Below are positions 1-7,154 of a stretch of 17,547 nucleotides of DNA, in pieces. Below the pieces are notes generated by a model. It searched no databases. It saw only the letters and a program-made list of their open reading frames with translations, and was not told the DNA's origin. Source of the stretch: SKLM01 sp964450435 (GTDB lineage: Bacteria; Chloroflexota; Anaerolineae; B4-G1); NCBI GenBank assembly GCA_964450435.1, contig CAYVCX010000060.1:1-17547 (forward strand), in the 5' to 3' direction. A program made the position numbers and the translations under genes. How positions within the stretch are numbered: position 1 is the first letter of the stretch; the number at the start of each line of letters is the position of its first letter.

Positions 1-62
1 CACTAAGGCCCGCGGAGGACTCTCACCTCCTAGACACAAGGCATGCCTGGCACGCCGAAGAA

Positions 63-90
63 GTGCGATGTGCCCGGGGGCACATCGCAC
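63..90 (-). terminator. Hairpin after pstS-like gene, possible terminator
   Basis: A perfect inverted repeat (GTGCGATGTGCCC at 63-75 and its complement at 78-90) lies 25 bases beyond the stop codon of the tandem PstS gene. On the minus strand the stem is followed by TTCTTCGGCG, only weakly T-rich. The placement suits a transcription terminator or 3' mRNA stabilising hairpin; the lack of a clean T run keeps confidence moderate. Confidence 0.55.
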
Positions 91-114
91 CTAAGTTCCA
101 GGATCAAGCAAAGT

Positions 115-1788
115 CTATTTGACCGCGATGTACTCCTCAGCCACGATCGTCTGGCCCTCGGCGCTCATGATGAAGTCCAGGAAAGCCTTCGCCAACCCCG
201 TCGGCTCCCCCTTGGTCACCATGTTCAACGGCCGCACCACCGGATACTCGTCGCTCTGCGCGTTCGCCACCGTCGGCTCCACCCCGTCAATCGCCAGCGC
301 CTTCACGCTGTCGTCCAGGTACCCGAAGGAGATGTAGCCGATCGAGAGCGGCGTGCTCGCCACCGTCGTCTTCACCGCGCCGTTCGAAGGCTGTAGCAGC
401 GCCGTGTCCACGATCAGTGCCTCCCCCATCACCATATCCTCGAAGGCGCCGCGCGTCCCCGAGCCCTCCTCTCGGCTCACCACCACGATGTTCTCGTCCG
501 GCCCGCCGACCTCGCTCCAGTTCGTGATCTCACCCGCGAAGATCTGCTGCGCCTCGTCCAGGCTCAGCCCGTCCACCGGCACCTCCGGGTGCACCACAAT
601 CGCAATCCCGTCTCGAGCGATGGTGTGCGCGATCAGGTCCGGGAACTCCTCCATCTCCGAGTCCTTCAGCGCCCGCGAGGCGTTCCCGATCGGCGTCGTC
701 CCCTCGGCCGCCGACTTCACGCCCACGCTGGACCCACCACCCTGTACGTCGATCTCGACGTCCGGGTGCATCCCCGTGAAAGCCTCGGCCAGCGATTGCG
801 CCAGCGGCTGCACCGTCGACGAGCCCGCAATCTGCAACTGCCCCGAAAGCTCGGCCTCCGCCTCGCCTTCCTCTCCGGACTCCGCTACGCCACCGGACAC
901 CGGGATGTACTCCTCAGCCACGATCGCCTGACCGTCAGCGCTCATGATGAAGTCCAGGAAATCCTTCGCCAACCCCGTCGGCTCTCCCTTGGTCACCATG
1001 TTCAGCGGCCGCACTACCGGATACTCGTCGCTCTGCGCGTTCGCCACCGTCGGCTCCACCCCGTCAATCGCCAGCGCCTTCACGCTGTCGTCCAGGTACC
1101 CGAAGGAGATGTAGCCGATCGAGAGCGGCGTGCTCGCCACCGTCGTCTTCACCGCGCCGTTCGAAGGCTGTAGCAGCGCCGTGTCCACGATCAGTGCCTC
1201 CCCCATCACCATATCCTCGAAGGCGCCGCGCGTCCCCGAGCCCTCCTCTCGGCTCACCACCACGATGTTCTCGTCCGGCCCGCCGACCTCGCTCCAGTTC
1301 GTGATCTCACCCGCGAAGATCTGCTGCGCCTCGTCCAGGCTCAGCCCGTCCACCGGCACCTCCGGGTGCACCACAATCGCAATCCCGTCTCGAGCGATGG
1401 TGTGCGCGATCAGGTCCGGGAACTCCTCCATCTCCGAGTCCTTCAGCGCCCGCGAGGCGTTCCCAATCGGCGTCGTCCCTTCGGCCGCCGACTTCACGCC
1501 TACGCTGGACCCACCACCCTGTACGTCGATCTCGACGTCCGGGTGCATCTCCGTGAAAGCCTCGGCCAGCGACTGCGCCAGCGGCTGCACCGTCGACGAG
1601 CCCGCAATCTGCAACTGCCGGCCAGCCTCTCCGGATGCTTCGGTTGGCGCCTCTGTCGGAGCCCCTGTCGGTTCCTCTGCAGGCTCTTCTGTTGGAGTCG
1701 CTTGCTGGCAACCCACAGTCATCGCAAGCAGAGTCACCATCAGCAACCCTGCCAGCAGTACACTGAGCTTCTTACGTCGCGTAGACAT
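115..1788 (-). CDS. pstS: Tandem-duplicated PstS-type phosphate-binding lipoprotein
   Basis: This encodes a 557-aa exported substrate-binding protein, probably the phosphate receptor of a Pst ABC transporter. Residues 1-27 form a lipoprotein signal (basic MSTRRKK start, hydrophobic core, TVGC lipobox with Cys27), followed by a T/E/P-rich linker to about residue 57. Two complete PstS domains follow, about residues 58-298 and 317-557, joined by an acidic linker. Each carries the phosphate-pocket signatures of the family: AGSSTVQPL, GGGSSVGV, GNASRAL and GSGTRGAF. Usual PstS proteins have one such domain of about 250-300 residues. The start at 1788 is chosen because AAAGGAG lies about 12 bases upstream and the signal peptide begins there; the ATG at 1821 would put the ribosome site inside the gene. 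It follows a small gene after 58 bases and a phoB-phoR pair further up. No permease or ATPase genes are in view. Confidence 0.9.
   Translation of the reverse strand: MSTRRKKLSVLLAGLLMVTLLAMTVGCQQATPTEEPAEEPTGAPTEAPTEASGEAGRQLQIAGSSTVQPLAQSLAEAFTEMHPDVEIDVQGGGSSVGVKSAAEGTTPIGNASRALKDSEMEEFPDLIAHTIARDGIAIVVHPEVPVDGLSLDEAQQIFAGEITNWSEVGGPDENIVVVSREEGSGTRGAFEDMVMGEALIVDTALLQPSNGAVKTTVASTPLSIGYISFGYLDDSVKALAIDGVEPTVANAQSDEYPVVRPLNMVTKGEPTGLAKDFLDFIMSADGQAIVAEEYIPVSGGVAESGEEGEAEAELSGQLQIAGSSTVQPLAQSLAEAFTGMHPDVEIDVQGGGSSVGVKSAAEGTTPIGNASRALKDSEMEEFPDLIAHTIARDGIAIVVHPEVPVDGLSLDEAQQIFAGEITNWSEVGGPDENIVVVSREEGSGTRGAFEDMVMGEALIVDTALLQPSNGAVKTTVASTPLSIGYISFGYLDDSVKALAIDGVEPTVANAQSDEYPVVRPLNMVTKGEPTGLAKAFLDFIMSAEGQTIVAEEYIAVK
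127..841 (-). repeat. PstS domain repeat, C-terminal copy
   Basis: This 715-bp unit encodes the second binding domain of the pstS-like gene and matches 904-1618 at a fixed offset of 777 bp. By eye I count about 13 substitutions and no indels. Positions 239-687 are identical to 1016-1464, so all differences lie near the two ends. Confidence 0.95.
904..1618 (-). repeat. PstS domain repeat, N-terminal copy
   Basis: Partner of the repeat at 127-841, in the same orientation and reading frame, encoding the first binding domain. Protein differences between the copies are few (for example EMHPDVE against GMHPDVE, and LAKDFLDF against LAKAFLDF). Confidence 0.95.
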
Positions 1789-1846
1789 TTCCTCTATCTT
1801 CTCCTTTGGTATTAGTAACACATCTGCTTATAAGAATACGACGCTT

Positions 1847-2092
1847 TCAAACGTGGTCGACGGGTATCTCGTGGTCGGCTAGGAATTGTCGAATATCAGG
1901 GCCCTCAGGAACACTGATAAGGTGAACCTGCTTCTCGCGCCAGAGGACGAAGTGATAGGTGTTCTTTCGGTTCGAGTTCAAGGACAACTTCCAGCGCGGG
2001 CGTGCATAGACGGGGGGCTCGACCTTCCAGCCCTGAGCCAGCATCCTGTCCAAGCTAGCACGAGAAGCGTGCCGCGATTTGGTTTTGGTCAT
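1847..2092 (-). CDS. Small protein of unknown function upstream of pstS
   Basis: An 81-aa soluble protein that I do not assign to a named family. It starts MTKTKSRHASRASLDRML and is rich in basic and aromatic residues (WKVEPPVYARPRW, YHFVLWR), then ends in an acidic, more hydrophilic stretch (PEGPDIRQFLADHEIPVDHV). There is no signal peptide or membrane segment. The frame stays open up to 2212, but a -10 promoter element at 2208-2213 would exclude that first ATG. The start at 2092 is chosen because the protein-like composition begins there; the ribosome site (GGGG about 7 bases upstream) is weak, and ATG at 2116 is an alternative. It sits between phoR and pstS in the same direction, with 58 bases and no terminator before pstS, so co-transcription with pstS is likely. 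Confidence 0.6.
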   Translation of the reverse strand: MTKTKSRHASRASLDRMLAQGWKVEPPVYARPRWKLSLNSNRKNTYHFVLWREKQVHLISVPEGPDIRQFLADHEIPVDHV

Positions 2093-2207
2093 TGTCCAAC
2101 CCCGACTTCTGTTCATCGGCCAACATACGAAGCCCGCGGAGGGGCTCAGACGATTCGCCGGCCTTTCCACCGACACGGGCGAACAAGCTCGCCCATCGAC
2201 AGAGCGC

Positions 2208-2251
2208 ATCATAGCACGCCTATCTTAAGAGCGTTTTGGGAAGCGTTTAAG
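2208..2251 (-). promoter_or_regulatory. Candidate extended -10 promoter with Pho-box-like repeats
   Basis: On the minus strand, GTGCTATGAT (2208-2217) gives an extended -10 (TGC then TATGAT), but the -35 position (AAACGC) is poor. The region just upstream holds three related 8-mers: CTTAAACG (2244-2251), CCAAAACG (2232-2239) and CTTAAGAT (2222-2229), with 5' ends spaced 12 and 10 bp. An activator array on one helix face overlapping a weak -35 is how PhoB-family regulators act. It would drive the small gene and pstS. Assignment to PhoB is inference. Confidence 0.4.
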
Positions 2252-2268
2252 AAGGTGTTACAGGTCCG

Positions 2269-4098
2269 TTAATGCGAGGTTAACGCGGGGAGAGCGACGT
2301 GGAAGGACGATCCTTGATCCTCTACGCTCTCGGCCCAGATGCGTCCGTCGTGCGCCTGCACGATGTGCTTGGCGATGGCGAGCCCCAGCCCGGTGCCACC
2401 ACCGCTGCGCGCTCGGTCCGCTTTGTAGAAGCGCTCGAAGATGCGGGGCAGGTCCTCGCTGGGGATGCCCACGCCCGTGTCTGTGACGGTGATGAGCATC
2501 CACTCTCCCGGTTCCAGTTGAGCAGCTTCCAGACCCGCCAGCACTGGATGCCCCTGCCCACTCTCGGTCACGTCCAGCTCGCGTACCGCCACGCGAATCG
2601 CCCCTTGTGCCGGCGTGAACTTGATGGCGTTGTGCACCAGGTTCGTCACCACTTGCTGGATTCGATCTCTGTCGGCGAGCACTGCCGGCGGATCCGAAGA
2701 GACCGCTATGCTCAGGCTCACCTTGGCCCGCTCTGCCTGGGGGCGCAGCCGCTCGACCGGTGGGATGACCACGTCGGCCGCGCTGATCGGCTCCAGGCGG
2801 AGCGGCGCCCGCCCGGACTCGATGCGAGAAAGCTGAAGCAACTCCTGCACCACCTGCGTCAGCGTGTCCACCTCTACATCCATGCGATCCAGGAAACGCT
2901 CTGCCGCTGGCGGGTCCTCCAACGCGCCGTCACGTAGGGTGTCAACCAGCGCCTTCAGCGAGGCCATCGGGGTCCGCAACTCGTGGGAGATGTTGCTGAT
3001 GAAGTCCCGCCGCACCGTCTCCAGCCGACGAACGCGGGTCAGATCCTGAAGGATGACCAGACAGGATCGATCCCCGCTCTCGTGCAGCGGAGTGACGATC
3101 ACCTGCAGAAATGCCTCCCAGCGATCCATCTCCACCGGCTCGACTTGCTCCACGCGTTCCCCATAGCATCGTCGCCACAGCTCGATGATGCGATGATCGC
3201 GCGCAGCTCGCGCGAACGAACGACCCAACGCCCGCTCGACATCCGTGCCGAGAAACGTAGCCGCCGCCGGATTGATCAGACGTACCAACCCCTGATCATC
3301 CGTGATAAGCACTCCGTCCGCCATGTTGTCCAAGACAGCAGACAGGCGATTCTGCTGCTCCGTCACCGAGTTGATCGTCTCTCTCAGACGATTGGCCATC
3401 TGGTTGAACGAACGGGTCAGCTCGCCAATCTCGTCCTGCGTCGCAGGCAAGAGACGGGCGTCCAGATCACCTGCCGTCATACGACGGACCACCCCCGTCA
3501 GTCGCCGCACCGGCTGCGCAATCCGCTCCGCTATGACGATCGCCAGAACCCCCGCGGCCAGCGCCGCAATCACAGCAGCAAGGAGGGTCACCCGACGGAG
3601 GCGTACCACCTGCGCCTCAATCTGGCTCACCGGCAGCGCTACTCGGGCGAAGCCCACAACATCTTCGCCAGCCCTGACCGGAACTGCGGCGTACATCATC
3701 TCGAAGCCCATCGTTCGGCTGAAGCGGGTGCTGCTGCCTTGCCCGGCAGTTAGCGCCTGTTGTATCTCCACACGGCGCAGATGGTTGTCCATATCAGCCG
3801 GTTCGGCGTGCGAATCGCCTACCACAGTCCCATCGGCGGTGACGAACGTGACCCTGGCGTCGAGAAGATCCCTGTAGTACCGAGCCTGGGCACCCAGGTC
3901 ACCTCCGACCTCGCCCCACTCCGCCGTTGTCGCCACGGCGTCTCCAATCAGGCGCGCCTCGGCCGTCAGCTTCTCCCGCAGATCCGTCAGGTGCGACTGC
4001 CGAACGAGATCGGAGAGGTAGACAGACAGCCCGCCCATCGTCAGCAGAATCAGGATGAGATAGGGAATGGCGATGCGCCAGCGGAGGCTGCGGAACAT
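2269..4098 (-). CDS. phoR: PhoR-type membrane sensor histidine kinase
   Basis: A 609-aa sensor kinase that should autophosphorylate and pass phosphate to the PhoB-like regulator encoded just upstream. Visible parts in order: transmembrane helix about 10-28; extracytoplasmic sensor about 30-165; second transmembrane helix about 169-191; HAMP linker about 190-242; PAS domain about 250-355; HisKA with phospho-acceptor His372 in ISHELRTPMAS; HATPase_c with N box (NLVHNAIKF, Asn486 and Asn490), G1 box DTGVGIP (540-546), F box around FERFYK and G2 box GGGTGLGLA (567-575). All catalytic motifs are intact. The larger periplasmic domain resembles Gram-positive PhoR/WalK kinases more than E. coli PhoR. 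AGGAGGAG lies about 8 bases before the ATG. It follows phoB by 57 bases. The phosphate role is inferred from the neighbouring PhoB and PstS genes. Confidence 0.9.
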   Translation of the reverse strand: MFRSLRWRIAIPYLILILLTMGGLSVYLSDLVRQSHLTDLREKLTAEARLIGDAVATTAEWGEVGGDLGAQARYYRDLLDARVTFVTADGTVVGDSHAEPADMDNHLRRVEIQQALTAGQGSSTRFSRTMGFEMMYAAVPVRAGEDVVGFARVALPVSQIEAQVVRLRRVTLLAAVIAALAAGVLAIVIAERIAQPVRRLTGVVRRMTAGDLDARLLPATQDEIGELTRSFNQMANRLRETINSVTEQQNRLSAVLDNMADGVLITDDQGLVRLINPAAATFLGTDVERALGRSFARAARDHRIIELWRRCYGERVEQVEPVEMDRWEAFLQVIVTPLHESGDRSCLVILQDLTRVRRLETVRRDFISNISHELRTPMASLKALVDTLRDGALEDPPAAERFLDRMDVEVDTLTQVVQELLQLSRIESGRAPLRLEPISAADVVIPPVERLRPQAERAKVSLSIAVSSDPPAVLADRDRIQQVVTNLVHNAIKFTPAQGAIRVAVRELDVTESGQGHPVLAGLEAAQLEPGEWMLITVTDTGVGIPSEDLPRIFERFYKADRARSGGGTGLGLAIAKHIVQAHDGRIWAESVEDQGSSFHVALPALTSH

Positions 4099-4155
4099 GT
4101 GGCTCTCCTCCTGCGAATTCAGAGACCGAGATGGGGAGTCACGGGTCTCCGGTCG

Positions 4156-4863
4156 CTACCCCTCGAAGCGATAGCCGACGCCCCGCACCGTAACAATCCG
4201 TGTGGGCTTGCTGGGATCTGGCTCGATCCTCTCTCTCAGCCAGTGTATGTGTACGTCCACCGTGCGGCTCCCTCCGTCATAGTCCCAGCCCCAGACGCGC
4301 TCCAGGATCAGATCCCGGGACAGCACCATGCCACGGTGTCGCGCCAGGAACACCAACAGCTCGTACTCCCGTGGCTTCAGGTGCAGGATTTCGCCGTTGC
4401 GCGTCACCTCACGACGGGACATGTCAATGGTAAGATCTCCGCAGGTCAGCGTCTCCCGGTCGACGACCCTTTCCTCCGCCGAGAGTTTCTCGCGGATCAG
4501 CCGCTCACGCCGCAGAAGAGCCTTGACCCGGGCCATCAGCTCCCGCATGCTGAAGGGCTTCGTCATGTAATCGTCGGCGCCGACCTCGAGACCGACGACC
4601 TTATCGACCTCCTCGTCGCGGGCCGTGAGCATCAGGATGGGCACGCTCATCTCCTGGCGTAGCACGCGGCACACCTCCATCCCATCGATACCTGGCAACA
4701 TCAGGTCGAGCACAACCAGATCAGGATGCTCTTCCCTGGCTATCGCCAGCGCTTCGTGCCCGTCCATTGCCGTCAGAACTTCGTACCCCTGGCGCGACAG
4801 GTTGTACTCCAACGTCTCCACGAGGGTGGGCTCGTCTTCTACGACCAGTACCTTCTCAGTCAT
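4156..4863 (-). CDS. phoB: PhoB/OmpR-family response regulator
   Basis: A 235-aa DNA-binding response regulator. The receiver domain (about 1-115) has the acidic pocket VVEDE, phospho-acceptor Asp53 in VVLDLMLPG, the Thr80/Ala81 switch region in LMLTARD, and Lys102 in MTKPF. The C-terminal winged helix (about 140-235) carries the OmpR/PhoB signature from LKPREYELLVFLARH to the recognition helix SRTVDVHIHWLRERI and the wing TVRGVGYRFEG. The start at 4863 begins the receiver domain exactly; the frame remains open to 5052, but that part reads as the shadow of the acetyltransferase gene. The start overlaps that gene's stop by 8 bases, indicating translational coupling, and phoR follows. It likely activates pst genes on phosphate limitation. 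Confidence 0.92.
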   Translation of the reverse strand: MTEKVLVVEDEPTLVETLEYNLSRQGYEVLTAMDGHEALAIAREEHPDLVVLDLMLPGIDGMEVCRVLRQEMSVPILMLTARDEEVDKVVGLEVGADDYMTKPFSMRELMARVKALLRRERLIREKLSAEERVVDRETLTCGDLTIDMSRREVTRNGEILHLKPREYELLVFLARHRGMVLSRDLILERVWGWDYDGGSRTVDVHIHWLRERIEPDPSKPTRIVTVRGVGYRFEG

Positions 4864-5791
4864 TCGACTCACATCCTGATTCGCTTGCCGGATGGGTTTG
4901 AAGAACCACGTCTCTATCCAGCGGAGGATCCAACAGCACCATGCAGTAGGTATCGATGAGATAAAACCCCAGAGCCTCGTAGGCTCTCTGAGCAGCGACG
5001 TTCTCCCGGCCTGTAAACAGGACAGCCGCCTCCACCCCGTCGTTACGCGCATCGATCAGCGAAGCCGCCACGACAGCGCGACCGTAGCCCCGGTTTCGGT
5101 GATCCGGAGGCGTCCAGACGCCGCCGACCTGAACCGCTTCCTCAGTCGCCGTGTTAAACGAACTGCAGGCCACCGCAACACCCCGAACCTCCAGTATCCA
5201 GGTGCGCTTCTCCTGCACCAGGCGCTGTACACCAGAGCGAGCCTTCTCTCGCGACTCGATCGTAACGGGCTCACCTAGCGCTTCCGCAGCGTAGGCGACT
5301 CGCCACGCGGTCAGAACCTCCACATCCCCACGTTCTGCTCGTCGCCCCACGACGTGTCTGGAGGCCAACGCATCCGGCACGACCAGCTCCTCCAGCCCGA
5401 GCTTGTACAGCCATTCCGTTTCATCAAGCTGCAGGCGGGACTCGTCAATCTCGAGAGACTCCCTAGCAATATCCACCTGCTCACTGGGACCGATGAGGCC
5501 TCCGATAGGCCGACCGGATGCCGTCACAGCCATTCTCCAGAGATCATTCAGGTGACTCGGGGCTTGGAAGATCAAGGCATTATTCCAGTAGTGGGCCACC
5601 ACGCCAACAATCTCTCCCCCTGCAAACGCGGCAGCGTACGTCCCCTGGTACGGCTCCCCCTGGTCAGCTAGTCCTGCTGCGCGCATGTTGCCGAGCAGAA
5701 ACATCGAGCGTGCAATACGAGGAAGCAGAAAAGCCTCCAAGGCCCTCTCGTCACCCGGCCGCAGAATTCGGCGTGTCCCTCCTTCTACCAT
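4856..5791 (-). CDS. Two-domain GNAT N-acetyltransferase
   Basis: A 311-aa protein whose C-terminal half is a clear GNAT domain: strand VQVGGVWTPPDHR, acetyl-CoA loop RNRGYGRA (about 233-239) and the closing ENVAAQRAYEALGFYLIDTY motif. The N-terminal half (about 10-150) looks like a degenerate GNAT fold, with strands such as YAAAFAGGEIVGVVAHYW. Such double-GNAT proteins acylate varied amines; the substrate is not predictable here. The start at 5791 is preferred because GGAGG stands 7 bases before it, whereas the upstream ATG at 5854 adds a low-complexity GARVRPEVGGGG leader. Its last 8 bases overlap phoB, so the two are probably co-translated, an unusual partner for a Pho regulator. Confidence 0.82.
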   Translation of the reverse strand: MVEGGTRRILRPGDERALEAFLLPRIARSMFLLGNMRAAGLADQGEPYQGTYAAAFAGGEIVGVVAHYWNNALIFQAPSHLNDLWRMAVTASGRPIGGLIGPSEQVDIARESLEIDESRLQLDETEWLYKLGLEELVVPDALASRHVVGRRAERGDVEVLTAWRVAYAAEALGEPVTIESREKARSGVQRLVQEKRTWILEVRGVAVACSSFNTATEEAVQVGGVWTPPDHRNRGYGRAVVAASLIDARNDGVEAAVLFTGRENVAAQRAYEALGFYLIDTYCMVLLDPPLDRDVVLQTHPASESGCESND

Positions 5792-5860
5792 TCCGCCGCC
5801 TCCGACTTCCGGGCGGACACGTGCACCGTTCGCCCCCGGTCTCTGATCTGGCATCCACGC

Positions 5861-6200
5861 TCAAGTCCCAGACGTGGCATCGCGGTCAGCGAAACGTCGT
5901 TGAGGGAAGCCCCCCCACGCCTCTACCCAAAGCCCTTCCAGTAGTTCCTCGAACGCCCCTTCGATTAGCTGCCGTCCCAGGCCTCGCCTCCGGCCCGGCA
6001 CCCTGCCTCCACCAGAATCGACCCGTGAGTCGCCTCCGGACGATGGGGTACGCCAACGCGCCCAACCATCCTACTGGATTCGGTCTCCGCCACCTTCGCC
6101 ACCAGGACGTCCTTCCCAAAAGAGCTTCGCCTCAGCCTTCTCCTTCCAGCCAATCTGATCGATGGGAATCGCGGAGGCCCTCGGACTCCTCTGAAAGCGC
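5861..6200 (-). pseudogene. Decayed GNAT acetyltransferase remnant
   Basis: No intact frame covers this stretch, but three frames read in series resemble one GNAT protein: IPIDQIGWKEKAEAKLFWEG, then KDVLVAKVAETESSRMVGRV with VEAGCR, then RRRGLGRQLIEGAFEELLEG ending at the TGA at 5861-5863. RRRGLGRQL fits the acetyl-CoA-binding loop of GNAT enzymes. At least two frameshifts, and the lack of a plausible start, indicate a dead gene. The 5' limit is uncertain. It lies directly upstream of the intact acetyltransferase, which it does not closely resemble. The assignment rests on reading by eye. Confidence 0.45.
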
Positions 6201-6361
6201 TTCCGGGAGTCGCACTGGACCCCCCGTTACGAGGCATGGGCAACACGATTCTCATATATCACTCCACCGAGCAGCGAACGGCAGGCCATTGCCCGCGGTC
6301 AGATTTCGGTCCCGGTTTAGGCCAGCAGTAACAACAAGCGCGACGGTCCCCATTCACGCTA
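6201..6361. other. Non-coding stretch, nothing recognised
   Basis: Between the decayed acetyltransferase and the methyltransferase 3' end I see no coding pattern, RNA gene or clear hairpin. It may hold the eroded 5' part of the acetyltransferase remnant. Confidence 0.4.
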
Positions 6362-7137
6362 TCATCTTCTGGCCCAGAAAATCGCCCGCTCAGATGACTC
6401 GCTGTACGGCGTTCCCGCCCGATCGCCATAGAGCTCCTCAACGACGTAACCGTGGGCTGTCAGCCACGACTCGACCTCCAACGTGCTCGCCGGGTGCTTC
6501 CGCTGCGTGTATTCCTTCTCGATCATCTCGCCGTCAGGCACGGTGAGTCTGACCCGGAGGCAGAACCTGACCAGTCTTGCAGGCGCATCGTACCACGTGG
6601 TCTCGATCCAGCCCTTGACGCGGGTACCGTCGCGGCACCCCCGCTGGGAAAGGCATCTTTCACCCCTGGCTGCCGCCACGATTCGTGGAGCTCCCCCTCT
6701 ATGTGATCGTTATCGACGTACACGGCGCCGCCAGGATTGAGCGCCTCGGCCGCGAAGATAATGCACCGTTCCTGACCCCCCGGCGTCGCCAGCTCGTAAA
6801 AGCAGTTCCTCCCGAGGATCACCACATCGAAACCCCCGGGGCAGCCCCCACGCGCCACGTCGGCCTCAATGAGCCTCACCCGGTGCTGCACCTCCGCCGG
6901 TAGCCGTTCGATCTTCGCCCGAGCTCTGCCGAGCATCGCCGCCGACTGGTCGATTCCCACCAGCTCGTGCCCGGCGCTCAACAGCGGTATCAGAATGCGA
7001 CCAGTGCCGCAGAAGGGTTCCAATATCTTGAGAGGCCCGCGCTCGCCGATAAGGGTCTGGATGAGGACCACGTCGTCGACGGATGTCTCCACCTGGTCGT
7101 AGATCTCGGCAATGCGCGGATCGACGTCGTAGGCCAT
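6362..7137 (-). pseudogene. Class I SAM-dependent methyltransferase, frameshifted
   Basis: The N-terminal part from ATG 7137 (MAYDVDPRIAEIYDQ) has a Rossmann methyltransferase core: motif I LEPFCGTGRIL (about 39-49), acidic GID (about 61-63) and FDVVILGRNCFYEL. After EGELHESWRQPGVKDAFPSG the frame drifts into low-quality sequence, while the -1 related frame continues with a sensible C-terminus (GCRDGTRVKGWIETTWYDAP, ending SERAIFWARR at 6362). The switch falls on a run of five C (five G on the coding strand) at 6638-6642. One added base would give 777 bp and a 258-aa protein. This is either a true frameshift or a homopolymer error. It starts 17 bases after the unknown 506-aa gene ends, with AAGGG upstream, so the two form an operon. 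The methyl acceptor is unknown. Confidence 0.75.
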
Positions 7138-7154
7138 CACCCTTCCCTCAACCG

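Noticed and set aside
14..30. GGAGG/CCTCC small hairpin at the left edge
   Set aside because: The stem is only five bases, there is no T run, and it is too close to the window edge to place relative to a gene.
1789..1846. Separate promoter directly before the pstS-like gene
   Set aside because: AT-rich words (TTGAAA, TATAAG, TACTAA) are present, but no pair has a usable 15-19 base spacing, so read-through from the upstream promoter is more likely.
353..1882. Long plus-strand open frames opposite the pstS-like gene
   Set aside because: They mirror the duplicated gene on the other strand, occur twice because of the repeat, and encode Ser/Pro/Thr-rich sequence with no family signature; the minus-strand reading has a signal peptide and PstS motifs.
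2983..3753. 256-aa plus-strand frame opposite the histidine kinase
   Set aside because: It is Arg/His/Gln-rich shadow sequence opposite a kinase with every catalytic box intact.
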